DNA of 64,000 nt, taken from assembly GCF_029963765.1 (NCBI RefSeq), contig NZ_JALBYU010000004.1, forward strand, positions 1-64,000, in the 5' to 3' direction. The first letter of the stretch is position 1; the number at the start of each line of letters is the position of its first letter. The notes below the pieces were generated by a model, which worked only from the letters and a program-made list of their open reading frames with translations, was not told the origin of the DNA and made no database searches. This DNA is from Pseudomonas sp. UYIF39. Lineage in GTDB: Bacteria > Pseudomonadota > Gammaproteobacteria > Pseudomonadales > Pseudomonadaceae. The position numbers and the translations under genes are program-made. This document shows positions 1 through 6,250 of the stretch, piece after piece.

Positions 1-6
1 ATTCAG

Positions 7-18
7 TTGTTAAAGAGC
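7..18 (-). promoter_or_regulatory. rrn leader boxA antitermination site
   Basis: On the minus strand this reads GCTCTTTAACAA, the boxA core bound by the NusB/S10 antitermination complex in ribosomal RNA leaders. It lies downstream of the promoter at 165-192, so a 16S-23S-5S operon should begin just left of the window. Seen: the motif and its order. Inferred: the operon itself, which is outside the window. Confidence 0.75.
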
Positions 19-164
19 GGTTGGTTAAGATCTTTCGTCTCAACCGAGGCGCGCACTTTACAGCACACACCCTCAAATAGCACCCTTAAAAGCTCATGAT
101 TTTATTAATAAAATCAATTACTTAAGCCAAAACCAGCATCAAGCTGCTCGTTAGCGGGAGGTGA

Positions 165-192
165 ATATTACAGGATTAAAATACGTGGTCAA
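165..192 (-). promoter_or_regulatory. ribosomal RNA operon promoter
   Basis: Read on the minus strand, a TTGACC -35 box (187-192) and a TAATAT -10 box (165-170) are separated by 16 bp. A CTCCCGCTAACGAG stretch follows, which is typical just after Pseudomonas rrn promoters. The AT-rich tract upstream could act as an UP element. Transcription would run left out of the window through the boxA at 7-18. Confidence 0.7.
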
Positions 193-381
193 CCCCCGTC
201 TAAAAATTCTTTTCCTTACCAAAGAGCCTAGGTTGCCACTATGAAAACTTCCAAGGTCCGTACAAAGCATAAGGGCAGCAGAGAACCCAGACCACATCGT
301 CACTGAAGCACCCCTTATTTCGTGGACGCTGACTAATCGCTTTTGCCGATTGCTGCCTGTCGCCCATCGTCAGCTTTGGGT

Positions 382-543
382 CCAGGCTGTGTGAAATCGT
401 TTTTAGAGCAGGTTTGACAGTCAGAACTGGAAGGAAAATCGCGCTCCTGCGCAAATTTCAGGCCTGCCGATTAACCAAACGCCAGCAGATTTTACGTAGC
501 AACGCAGACTTCAAAACGGCGCATTCGTTTTCACACAGCCTGG
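382..543. mobile_element. MITE-like element with 18-bp terminal inverted repeats
   Basis: The left end (382-399) reads CCAGGCTGTGTGAAATCG. The right end (526-543) is its reverse complement except for one base, giving 17 of 18 matches. The 126 bp between the ends hold no convincing gene. Length and ends fit a miniature inverted-repeat element or an insertion-sequence relic. No clear target duplication is visible. An alternative is a long-armed regulatory hairpin. The parent element was not identified. Confidence 0.5.
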
Positions 544-617
544 GTCGACTGCGGCCCTTCGTGACTGGCAGCAATCGACTGTGGATGCACATTCCTCCCG
601 GCACGGAGGATTGCACA

Positions 618-827
618 ATGCCAAACTCAGACTTACTCCCTTCCCTGCTATTTAAGATCAACGAAAACCAGCTCGCCCTGGAGGCCGCCATCATGGAGCT
701 TTCGAACTAGGTAGAGATGCGCGGATCGGCGGACGTCGCCGACAATGTTCGGGGCGCCCTGGACACGATCGATCGGAACGAGGAGTTCATCAAGATAACG
801 CTTGCTGTGCTCATGACGCCCGAGTGA
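618..827 (+). pseudogene. small conserved-type protein interrupted by in-frame amber codon
   Basis: A GGAGG ribosome site (605-609) precedes ATG 618. The frame codes 30 residues ending MELSN, then meets TAG at 708-710. The same frame continues for 38 more residues (VEMRGSADVADN... to ...VLMTPE) and stops at TGA 825-827. Read through, it is a 69-residue acidic protein resembling small uncharacterised Pseudomonas proteins that carry a WVE motif here, so TAG probably replaced TGG (Trp). Seen: stop, frame continuity and ribosome site. Inferred: single-base inactivation. A sequencing error or nonsense suppression cannot be excluded. Confidence 0.6.
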
Positions 828-990
828 TCGCATAAGTTCGCCATGTGTCGGTTTCGGCCCTTTTTTGGCAGACTAGGGAGTCTATCCGCAACCAGTTTCT
901 TGTAGATCTTATCTACAGCTCGTCGGGAATTGGATGGAGAAATCCGATCAAGCTTCCATCCACACCAGTCCTTATTGGAGGCAGGCAGGG

Positions 991-1023
991 TGTACACTTC
1001 ACGGTACAACGTGGAAGTGTACA
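991..1023. repeat. inverted repeat next to tRNA remnant
   Basis: TGTACACTTC (991-1000) is followed by its exact reverse complement GAAGTGTACA, with ACG/CGT extending the pairing towards a short centre. No gene clearly uses it. It lies 40 bp from the tRNA 3' remnant, so it could be an operator or recombinase site of a lost element. Confidence 0.5.
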
Positions 1024-1062
1024 CATGCATAAAACTATGTTGATTATATAGTTATGCTATTA

Positions 1063-1084
1063 TTCGAGTCTCCCTCGGGCACCA
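1063..1084 (+). tRNA. tRNA 3'-end remnant (possible attachment-site core)
   Basis: TTCGAGT (a normal T-loop) is followed after four bases by CTCGGGC, A and CCA, as in the 3' end of a tRNA whose acceptor stem begins GCCCGAG, such as some Pseudomonas leucine tRNAs. The T-stem is one base short. Nothing upstream can form the rest of a cloverleaf, so this is not a functional tRNA. Integrases use tRNA 3' ends as attachment sites and leave such copies at element borders; that origin is inferred. Confidence 0.5.
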
Positions 1085-1092
1085 AAATTAAG

Positions 1093-1121
1093 AAAGGTCT
1101 TGCTTAGCAAGGCCTTTTTTT
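1093..1121 (+). terminator. rho-independent terminator
   Basis: An AAAGGTCTTGC / GCAAGGCCTTT stem with a TTA loop is followed by a T-run. It directly follows the tRNA 3' remnant, as a terminator would follow an intact tRNA gene. Confidence 0.75.
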
Positions 1122-1147
1122 CGCCTACAGAAAAGACACCGCTACCG

Positions 1148-1181
1148 TGTAGGAGCTGCCGAAGGCTGCGATCTTTTGATC
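1148..1181. repeat. REP element, GTAGGAGCTG type
   Basis: GTAGGAGCTGCCGAAGGCTG followed by CGATCTTTTGATC matches the REP family present as an inverted pair at 34886-34978. This is a single copy. Confidence 0.6.
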
Positions 1182-1235
1182 TAGCTTCTCTTCCACGCCA
1201 CCCACACCGGTGGAGCATTTCACAAGGATCCCCCC

Positions 1236-1565
1236 ATGGAATTGCTGCTGGAAACCGTCGCCCTGTTCTGCCTCAAGCTCGCTTATGAGACGGAGGATTC
1301 AAGTCCGATCCTGCGGGATGATTTGATGATGAGTGATTATGAGCGGGAGGTTTTTGGGTTGCTGGTGCGTAGGGGGGATGTTGAGCTGATCCACAGTAAA
1401 GTGGATGAATGCCTGAAGTTGGCGCTGAACGCTATCGGCGGTGTGGACACAGTCTTAGGCCGCGAATTGAATAGGTTGGCGGAAGACTTCAGCGCTGCAG
1501 GGAGGATGGAGCAACTCGATACGCCGCTTATCGCGCTCAAGGAATATCTGAAACACATTCTGTGA
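1236..1565 (+). CDS. hypothetical protein, 109 aa
   Basis: The family is not recognised. The protein is acidic, leucine-rich and predicted mostly helical, with no signal peptide or membrane segment. It starts at ATG 1236 after an AAGGAT ribosome-site-like sequence. Residues 27-50 contain a charged stretch with MSDYEREVF, and the C-terminus ends YLKHIL. It is followed about 100 bp later by the convergent Abi_2 gene, so both sit in the accessory segment between rrn and the formate dehydrogenase operon. Its codon use is less GC-biased than the core genes further on, which fits acquired DNA. Confidence 0.6.
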   Translation: MELLLETVALFCLKLAYETEDSSPILRDDLMMSDYEREVFGLLVRRGDVELIHSKVDECLKLALNAIGGVDTVLGRELNRLAEDFSAAGRMEQLDTPLIALKEYLKHIL

Positions 1566-1668
1566 TTGATGAAGTGAAGTGGCAGTCGTGGGCTTAGCAT
1601 GACTGAAATGCTATCGGACTTACGCCAAAGCCAACTAAATCCCGAACAGTTGCCGAGGGGATCCGGTT

Positions 1669-2625
1669 TCATCCGGGAACCCCATCGCCTTGAAGGTGCA
1701 GCCCGGCATAGCAGGCTTGCTGTCGATCAAATCCGCGACGTCGCTGATCCAGGTCGAGGCTGGTGCGATTTTCTGCAGCAGAAACCATTATGACCGCGAC
1801 TGACCCGTACAACCGCTTGAGCGCGTACTGATCTAGCCCCAACGTTCGAAAGTACGGTTCTGCGGGTACCATCAACGGGTTAGGCGAGGCCTGATTCCAG
1901 ATACGCGTATGGTGCGCACAGCGGTTGCGCAAATGGCTGGTTTGTTGCATCCATCGGCTGAGCATCCTGGCGTTATTCAAGCCGAGGCGCGCGAGTATGA
2001 GATTCTGATACTTGCTACTAAGCAGTTCGAAGAACTCAGAAAGATCACCGAAATCCCATGCTTCTACCGCAGACCAAATGGGAATGGACTTACCGGCTCG
2101 AAAGTGCCACTGAATGCAGTCCTCTTTGCTCCGCGCAATGTGCGACTGCTGCTTCTGACTCCACTCCACCCACTTGTTCCGCCTATTGCCGCTGCGGTCC
2201 GTGTACGGTTGAGTCCATTTTTGCAGGACGAATTTCGCATTGGTGTAAGCCATTGGGTCGTGATACCCAACCTCGTGAGCCATTACGGTCTTGAGGTAAA
2301 CCTCCAAACGCTCGACTGCATCCAGCATAAGCATTCGCAATCGTTTATCGAACTTGTAAAGGTCTACGGCCGAGTTGAAGCAGGTGGTTGTCTGGAAAGT
2401 GTCCAGACGCAGAGGCTTGCCCGTGACCGGGCAAACGTCTTGCAGCAGGCCGTTCATTTTGAACTCTCGAGCCGGGTACCAATAACCGCTGAGGCGGTAA
2501 TACCCTAACTGCGCAAGCTTGCGCTCTGCACGTGAGGGGTCATGGATTTGCATACCCCTGCTGGCCAAAATCGCGACCAAATCAGAGTATGTACGGAACG
2601 GCTTCGGAGGGGCGGGGGTAGACAA
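1669..2625 (-). CDS. Abi_2-type (AbiD/F-like) abortive infection protein
   Basis: This 318-residue protein has the Abi_2 layout: near residues 36-50 a KLAQLGYYRLSGYWYP motif, a basic helical middle, and near the C-terminus RNRCAHHTRIWN. R233-x4-H238 in that motif is the RX4-6H signature of HEPN ribonucleases. Known: Abi_2 proteins (AbiD, AbiF) abort phage infection in lactococci, and many HEPN proteins cleave RNA. Inferred: a single-gene phage-defence or growth-arrest protein. No antitoxin-like partner overlaps it, although the small gene at 1236-1565 converges on it. The last residues look ordinary, so truncation is unlikely. Confidence 0.8.
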   Translation of the reverse strand: MSTPAPPKPFRTYSDLVAILASRGMQIHDPSRAERKLAQLGYYRLSGYWYPAREFKMNGLLQDVCPVTGKPLRLDTFQTTTCFNSAVDLYKFDKRLRMLMLDAVERLEVYLKTVMAHEVGYHDPMAYTNAKFVLQKWTQPYTDRSGNRRNKWVEWSQKQQSHIARSKEDCIQWHFRAGKSIPIWSAVEAWDFGDLSEFFELLSSKYQNLILARLGLNNARMLSRWMQQTSHLRNRCAHHTRIWNQASPNPLMVPAEPYFRTLGLDQYALKRLYGSVAVIMVSAAENRTSLDLDQRRRGFDRQQACYAGLHLQGDGVPG

Positions 2626-2732
2626 CTTCCATGTTCCAGAAACAAGAAGGCCCGAACGTAATGCCGGACAGAGCCAGCACCAGAGGATCGGGCGCGGTTG
2701 GGGTCAATCGCTGCCGTAGCCTAATGACCATG

Positions 2733-3194
2733 TCAAATCTGTACGTCGCATAAAACGCGGCAAACACTACGGTTTATGCGGATATTCGACAGACGAGGCA
2801 GCGCGCTTATGCGCAGCCTAAAACAGTGCGCTGCGGATTGTTGTCGGGCCATTCCGAGAGTGCGGTAGGGATATTCTCTTCCATACCCGATGCTAGTTTT
2901 TCCAGAGAAAACGCTGAGCAAAGAGCTTATGAACGTTGCAGTAATGAGGCCTGCACGATACCCTCCAACCGTCGCTGCAAATTCAGCGACCGGGTGTGGA
3001 AACCCGTGTAATTCAAGGCGCAACAGCGCCCCCATCACGTCTGCCGGCGCTTTTTTTATGCCTGCGGCGTGAGTTATGGCGGCTGTGCGTGGGACGTCTT
3101 CGGGCGTGCCGGTTTCCTTAATTCCCGGTTTTCCACCCTGCGCACAGCTGTCACCCATTCGTGTGGAAACGAACGTGGCGGCTCCCCATATCAA
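2733..3194 (-). CDS. doubtful 153-aa ORF antisense to C4-like RNA
   Basis: An open frame of 153 codons runs opposite the C4-like fold at 3082-3148. Its product is Arg-, Ala- and Gly-rich with scattered Cys and no domain I can name, but includes a plausible segment (GFPHPVAEFAATVGGYRAG) reminiscent of small phage Ash/Icd-like proteins annotated near C4 RNAs. No clear ribosome site precedes the ATG. It may be an artefact of a conserved structured RNA on the other strand, or a real phage gene. I lean towards artefact. Confidence 0.3.
   Translation of the reverse strand: MIWGAATFVSTRMGDSCAQGGKPGIKETGTPEDVPRTAAITHAAGIKKAPADVMGALLRLELHGFPHPVAEFAATVGGYRAGLITATFISSLLSVFSGKTSIGYGREYPYRTLGMARQQSAAHCFRLRISALPRLSNIRINRSVCRVLCDVQI
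3082..3148 (+). ncRNA. C4 antisense RNA-like element
   Basis: The strand folds by eye into a closing stem of about 12 bp (3082-3093 with 3137-3148, two G.U pairs). It encloses a UUCG-tetraloop hairpin (94-98 with 103-107 of the 3000s) and a CCGG/CCGG hairpin (3109-3112 with 3125-3128). Another hairpin (TTCGT/ACGAA, 3158-3173) follows. This three-stem layout and wording match what is known of the phage P1/P7 C4 antisense RNA family, which pairs with the leader of a downstream anti-repressor gene. The element lies about 160 bp upstream of the DUF3077-like pseudogene. The assignment is by recognition only; a covariance-model search would settle it. Confidence 0.5.
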
Positions 3195-3306
3195 GGGGTC
3201 TGATAATGCGCAGCATCAATCCGTACAAAAATTGGCTTTTCCCTCTACGCAATTCCCAATCGCGTAACGCCCTCCCCGACCACCTTTCCCTCATCGGAGG
3301 TGGCAA

Positions 3307-3611
3307 ATGACCGAACACCCCGAACTCAAAACCATCGGCCTTACACCCGCGATCTACTGCGGGGATCAAGCGCTGTTCCATGTCACCCGCAACGTCCCCC
3401 TCGGCGATGCATTGGCCATGGCTTCTGATTTCTGTTCCTCGCCAAGAAGCTCACCGAAGATGCTGCTTACGCCAGAGACACCGACCGCCACGCCTGGGCC
3501 GCGCATTATTTGACGGCGATGAGTAAGGCGGTGGTGGATGATGCGGTGAAGGTGCTGAATCGGGATCGGGATAATGAGCTGGCATCTAAGCGGGCGGGGG
3601 GCGAAGGCTGA
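3307..3611 (+). pseudogene. DUF3077-like protein, frameshifted
   Basis: GGAGGT precedes ATG 3307. The first frame gives MTEHPELKTIGLTPAIYCGD and continues to MASDF, typical of the N-terminal half of small DUF3077 proteins. Near 3425-3435 one base (probably a T) is missing, after which the first frame runs out of phase and stops at 3513. Restoring a base gives LFLAKKLTEDAAYARDTD and a normal C-terminus ending at TGA 3609-3611, about 101 residues. Seen: two frames that join into one protein. Inferred: the reading of the break. The function of DUF3077 is unknown; these genes are small, paralogous and common in Pseudomonas. Confidence 0.65.
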
Positions 3612-3693
3612 AGCTTAGTGTTTGAGGTCTGTGGGGTGTGGGTGGCTTGCGAGGATGGTAGCTGATTCAGCATTTATGTTGGCTGGGCTGGCG

Positions 3694-3722
3694 CTATCGC
3701 GAGCAAGCTCGCTCCCACAAGG
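3694..3722. repeat. REP element, GTGGGAGC type
   Basis: CGCGAGCAAGCTCGCTCCCAC is the common fluorescens-group REP. This copy is single and precedes a terminator-like hairpin. Confidence 0.7.
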
Positions 3723-3752
3723 GGTCTTGTGGGCTGATTGGTATTTGGGATT

Positions 3753-3778
3753 AGCCTCGAGGTTTTTCGGGGCTTTTT
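3753..3778 (+). terminator. rho-independent terminator-like hairpin
   Basis: AGCCTCGA pairs with TCGGGGCT (one G.U) around a GGTTTT loop and is followed by TTTTT. It would end transcripts coming from the DUF3077-like region. Confidence 0.55.
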
Positions 3779-3779
3779 G

Positions 3780-3823
3780 TTATTCGGCTCGGGGTGAATG
3801 GCTTTCGGTTTACAGCCGAATAA
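3780..3823. repeat. perfect 10-bp inverted repeat
   Basis: TTATTCGGCT (3780-3789) and AGCCGAATAA (3814-3823) flank 24 bp. It could be an operator or a weak hairpin. No gene lies between it and fdsG, 390 bp downstream. Confidence 0.45.
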
Positions 3824-4214
3824 TCCAACGCATCTGCTCCCTGAATTGCCCACGAATCTGATGCTGTTTCTTACCTGCAATGCTTGATATACATCACGCA
3901 TCGACAGGCCCTCAGGGCATTAGTCCAATGAGTGAACGCCCGCACCCCACTCATCTAGACTTAATGGATAGTCGTAGGCAGAACCGAACACGTCGCTTTG
4001 GTGCAGTTCAATCAAAAGCGCCGTGGCAAGCTGACCTTTATGCCCAGTAGAGGTGCGGCAAAGACCGCATCGGGCACAACAAGATGCCCGCTCAGGGTGC
4101 CCTGGCCGACGGCCTGAAATTGCCACGATACCGTGACGTGGTGTGAGTGCCGCAGCCGACACTTTCGGACGACCGACAACCATCTGGTTTGTCCGTGACC
4201 GTGAGGAATGCTGA
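3824..4214. other. gene-free region upstream of fdsG
   Basis: This region must hold the fds promoter, but I see no convincing -35/-10 or sigma54 pair. Short open frames exist on both strands, one minus-strand frame (about 3923-4050) ending SLDEWGAGVHSLD, without ribosome sites or recognisable domains. It could contain gene debris. Confidence 0.4.
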
Positions 4215-4691
4215 ATGCCTGATGAGATGTTGCAATTGCCGATGGTCAACAGCGTGCTGGAGCGCCACAAGGGCTCTGCGGGTGCACTGTTGCCGATTCT
4301 TCATGAGATTCAGGAGGGTATCGGTTACATCCCCGATGCCGCCATCCCCGAGATTGCCCACGCGCTAAACCTGAGTCAGGCCGAGGTTCGCGGGGTGATC
4401 AGCTTTTACCATGACTTCCGTACCGCGCCTCCGGCCCGGCATATCCTGCGTCTGTGCCAGGCTGAGTCCTGCAAGAGTCGCGGCGCCGAGCAGCTTGCGG
4501 CGCAGTTGCGCGAACGCCTGCAACTGGACGATCACGGCAGTAGCGCCGATGGCAGCATCAGTTTGCGCCCGGTGTATTGCCTCGGTGCTTGTGCCTGTTC
4601 GCCCGCGCTGGAGCTTGATGGTCAGGTGCATGCGCGGCTCAGTGCCGAGCGTCTGGATGCCTTGCTTGATGCTTGCCGGGAGGACGCATGA
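4215..4691 (+). CDS. fdsG: NAD-dependent formate dehydrogenase gamma subunit
   Basis: This is a NuoE-like [2Fe-2S] thioredoxin-fold subunit that passes electrons from formate oxidation towards the FMN subunit. Cys81, Cys86, Cys122 and Cys126 form the CX4C...CX3C ligand set. The N-terminal helical part (LPILHEIQEGIGYIP) is also typical. At 158 residues it is normal in size. It is the first gene of fdsGBAD, and its TGA overlaps the ATG of fdsB. Known: FdsGBA makes a soluble cytoplasmic formate:NAD+ oxidoreductase as in Cupriavidus. Assignment is secure from motifs plus operon order. Confidence 0.92.
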   Translation: MPDEMLQLPMVNSVLERHKGSAGALLPILHEIQEGIGYIPDAAIPEIAHALNLSQAEVRGVISFYHDFRTAPPARHILRLCQAESCKSRGAEQLAAQLRERLQLDDHGSSADGSISLRPVYCLGACACSPALELDGQVHARLSAERLDALLDACREDA

Positions 4692-6250
4692 TGCCGCGCC
4701 TCTATCTGCCCAGTGATTCTCTGGCCCGCGCCGTGGGTGCCGACGAAGTGGCGGTCGCCCTTACCGCGAAGACCCAGGAACACAATCTGCCGCTGGACCT
4801 GCAACGCACCAGCTCGCGCGGCCTGTATTGGCTGGAACCGCTGCTGGAAGTGGACACCCCGCAAGGCCGTATCGGCTTTGGCCCGCTGACTGCTGCTGAT
4901 GTGCCATCCGTGCTCGAAGCGCTGCAAGGCGAGCCGTCCGACCATCCACTGGCCTTGGGCCTGGTGGAAGAATTGCCTTATCTGAAGACCCAACAACGCC
5001 TCCTGTTCGCCCGCGCCGGTATTACCCGGCCGCTGTCCCTGGATGATTACCGGGAGCACGGCGGTTTCGAGGGCTTGACCCAAGCTGTCGCCCTGGGCGG
5101 CGAGCAAACCGCGACTGCTGTGTTCGATTCAGGACTGCGTGGCCGTGGCGGCGCAGCCTTCCCGGCCGGGATCAAATGGCGCACGGTGCGCGCCACCCAG
5201 GCTGCGCAAAAATACATTGTGTGCAACGCCGACGAAGGCGACTCCGGCACCTTCGCCGATCGCATGTTGATGGAAGGCGACCCTTTCCTGCTGATCGAAG
5301 GCATGGCCATTGCCGGCATCACCGTCGGCGCCAGTTACGGCTACATCTATGTGCGCTCGGAATATCCACAATCCGTGGCCACCCTGCGCGAGGCGTTGGA
5401 CATCGCCCGGGCCAACGGTTACCTGGGCGCCAATGTCGGCGGCAGTGGCCTGGCCTTCGATATGGAAGTGCGTGTCGGTGCCGGTGCTTATATCTGCGGT
5501 GAAGAAACTGCGCTGCTGGACTCGCTCGAAGGCAAGCGCGGGATCGTCCGCGCCAAGCCGCCGATCCCTGCGCTGAAAGGGCTGTTCGGCCTGCCGACGC
5601 TGGTGCACAACGTGCTGACCCTGGCTTCGGTGCCGCTGATTCTGGCCAAGGGCGCGCAGTTCTATCGCGATTACGGCATGGGCCGCTCCCTCGGTACGAT
5701 GCCCTTCCAGCTGGCGGGCAATATTCGTCACGGCGGCCTGGTGGAACGGGCCTTTGGCCTGACCCTGCGGGAACTGGTGGAAGAATACGGCGGCGGGACC
5801 GCCAGTGGCCGACCGCTGAAAGCCGCCCAGGTCGGTGGCCCGCTCGGCGCCTGGGTGCCACCTTCGCAATTCGACACGCCGCTGGATTACGAAGCGTTCG
5901 CCGGCATCGGCGCGATGCTTGGTCACGGTGGTGTAGTGGTGGCTGACGACAGCCTGGACATGGCCCATATGGCGCGCTTCGCCATGCAGTTCTGTGCCGA
6001 GGAATCCTGTGGCAAATGCACCCCCTGCCGCATCGGCTCGACCCGGGGCGTGGAAGTGATCGACCGCCTGCTGGCAGCGCCTGACCAGAGTGGTCGCGAT
6101 GAGCAGGTGATCATCCTCAAGGACCTGTGCGACACCCTGCAATACGGTTCGCTGTGCGCGTTGGGCGGCATGGTCTCCTTTCCGGTAGCCAGCGCCCTCA
6201 AGCACTTCCCCGCCGACTTCGGTCTGCAATCTTCGGAGGCCGACCAATGA
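4688..6250 (+). CDS. fdsB: formate dehydrogenase beta subunit, NuoF-like
   Basis: This flavoprotein subunit binds FMN and NAD and carries one [4Fe-4S] cluster; it reduces NAD+ with electrons from FdsA. An N-terminal thioredoxin-like part is followed by the NuoF core: GLRGRGGAAFPAG near residue 150, CNADEGDSGTF for FMN, and ESCGKCTPCRIG with a later LCALGG Cys as cluster ligands near 438. About 520 residues. ATG 4688 overlaps the fdsG stop (ATGA) and has a GGGAGGA site just upstream; ATG 4691 is equally possible. The stop overlaps the fdsA start. Confidence 0.92.
   Translation: MMPRLYLPSDSLARAVGADEVAVALTAKTQEHNLPLDLQRTSSRGLYWLEPLLEVDTPQGRIGFGPLTAADVPSVLEALQGEPSDHPLALGLVEELPYLKTQQRLLFARAGITRPLSLDDYREHGGFEGLTQAVALGGEQTATAVFDSGLRGRGGAAFPAGIKWRTVRATQAAQKYIVCNADEGDSGTFADRMLMEGDPFLLIEGMAIAGITVGASYGYIYVRSEYPQSVATLREALDIARANGYLGANVGGSGLAFDMEVRVGAGAYICGEETALLDSLEGKRGIVRAKPPIPALKGLFGLPTLVHNVLTLASVPLILAKGAQFYRDYGMGRSLGTMPFQLAGNIRHGGLVERAFGLTLRELVEEYGGGTASGRPLKAAQVGGPLGAWVPPSQFDTPLDYEAFAGIGAMLGHGGVVVADDSLDMAHMARFAMQFCAEESCGKCTPCRIGSTRGVEVIDRLLAAPDQSGRDEQVIILKDLCDTLQYGSLCALGGMVSFPVASALKHFPADFGLQSSEADQ

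Noticed and set aside
707..1030. 107-codon minus-strand frame and an overlapping 68-codon plus-strand frame (845-1051)
   Set aside because: Neither has a ribosome site or recognisable domain, and they overlap the amber-interrupted small gene and the inverted repeat.
3920..4270. 116-codon minus-strand frame upstream of fdsG
   Set aside because: Overlaps fdsG and has no ribosome site; only the last 40 residues look at all protein-like.
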